A DNA stretch of 6,458 nt from Lachnospiraceae bacterium UBA7054 (lineage in GTDB: Bacteria; Bacillota; Clostridia; Lachnospirales; Lachnospiraceae). Within the stretch, counting starts at the first letter, position 1. Every line of letters begins with the position of its first letter. The DNA is taken from NCBI GenBank assembly GCA_002492725.1, contig DLAF01000058.1, forward strand, positions 37,696 to 44,153, written 5' to 3'. A program made the position numbers and the translations under genes. The notes beneath the pieces are model-generated. The model searched no databases. It had not been told where the DNA came from and worked only from the letters and a program-made list of their open reading frames with translations. Positions 6,072 to 6,458 of the stretch are shown here, piece after piece.

Positions 6072-6078
6072 AAGGAGG
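6072..6078 (+). promoter_or_regulatory. tuf ribosome binding site
   Basis: AAGGAGG lies 9 nt before ATG 6088, a strong match to the anti-Shine-Dalgarno sequence, as expected for one of the most translated mRNAs in the cell. Confidence 0.9.
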
Positions 6079-6087
6079 ACTTTAGAA

Positions 6088-6458
6088 ATGGCTAAAGCTA
6101 AATTTGAGAGAAACAAACCCCATTGTAATATTGGTACCATTGGTCACGTTGACCATGGTAAAACAACTCTGACAGCTGCTATCACAAAGGTATTGGCAGA
6201 GAGAGTTGCAGGTAACACCGCTACCGATTTCGAGAACATCGATAAGGCTCCCGAGGAGAGAGAGAGAGGTATCACCATTTCTACCGCTCACGTGGAGTAT
6301 GAGACCGAGAAGAGACACTACGCACACGTTGACTGCCCCGGACATGCTGACTACGTTAAGAACATGATCACCGGTGCAGCGCAGATGGACGGCGCTATCC
6401 TTGTGGTAGCAGCTACCGACGGCGTTATGGCACAGACCAAGGAGCACATCCTTCTGTC
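6088..6458 (+). CDS. tuf: Translation elongation factor Tu (3'-truncated by the window edge)
   Basis: EF-Tu is the GTPase that brings aminoacyl-tRNA to the ribosomal A site. The window holds 123 full codons of a protein that is normally about 395-400 aa, so only part of the GTPase domain is visible. The start MAKAKFERNKPHCNIGTIGH is the family N-terminus. Motifs: P-loop GHVDHGKT (19-26), switch I ERERGITIS with Thr63 (57-65), and DCPGH (82-86) with catalytic His86, matching E. coli His84. The segment ATDGVMAQTKEHILL (109-123) has Val113 and Ala115 where most bacteria have Pro in both places (GPMPQT); I recall this variant from Lachnospiraceae. NKxD and domains 2 and 3 lie beyond the edge. The gene has its own promoter and a strong ribosome binding site, in the classical fusA-tuf order. 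Whether a second tuf exists elsewhere cannot be seen. Confidence 0.98.
   Translation, partial: MAKAKFERNKPHCNIGTIGHVDHGKTTLTAAITKVLAERVAGNTATDFENIDKAPEERERGITISTAHVEYETEKRHYAHVDCPGHADYVKNMITGAAQMDGAILVVAATDGVMAQTKEHILL

Noticed and set aside
4239..6140. A 633-codon open frame on the - strand covering fusA and the start of tuf
   Set aside because: It lies opposite EF-G and EF-Tu, whose identity is certain; its translation is a Leu, His and Ile-rich string with no recognisable domain, and it crosses two gene boundaries and a promoter. It is an antisense shadow of biased codon use.

Overview
The window is a stretch of core bacterial chromosome carrying the junction between the rpoBC transcription unit and the str operon, all on the + strand: the 3' two thirds of rpoC (RNA polymerase beta'), rpsL (S12), rpsG (S7), fusA (EF-G) and the first 123 codons of tuf (EF-Tu). 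The proteins point to a Gram-positive anaerobe of the class Clostridia, most likely Lachnospiraceae. S12 has the long Gram-positive form (137 aa), beta' lacks the large trigger-loop insertion of proteobacteria, EF-Tu carries the variant GVMAQTKEH where most bacteria have GPMPQTREH, and EF-G has an extended loop after switch I. The family assignment rests on recalled sequence similarity, not on a search.

Layout. Bases 1-2655 are rpoC, ending in a very acidic tail. Bases 2656-2791 form a compact regulatory junction: an A-rich UP-like tract, a near-consensus sigma-A promoter (TTGACA, 17 bp, TATACT), and a terminator-like inverted repeat (12 bp perfect arms plus T8) that physically overlaps that promoter. 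The new transcript should start inside the terminator loop. rpsL (2792-3205) follows, then a 163-bp AT-rich gap with weak hairpins, then rpsG (3369-3839, GTG start). fusA (3855-5972, TTG start) begins 15 bp after the rpsG stop. A 115-bp gap holds a second strong promoter (TTGAAA, 17 bp, TATAAT) for tuf (from 6088).

How it works together. beta' forms the catalytic half of RNA polymerase. S12 and S7 are small-subunit proteins at the decoding site and the tRNA exit region. EF-Tu delivers aminoacyl-tRNA and EF-G drives translocation. The DNA suggests that rpoC transcription ends before rpsL, that rpsL-rpsG-fusA start from their own promoter, and that tuf is boosted by a further promoter, as expected for the very abundant EF-Tu.

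I found no mobile element, CRISPR array, RNA gene or unknown protein-coding gene. No new multi-gene system is visible. The most interesting feature is the interleaved terminator and promoter between rpoC and rpsL.
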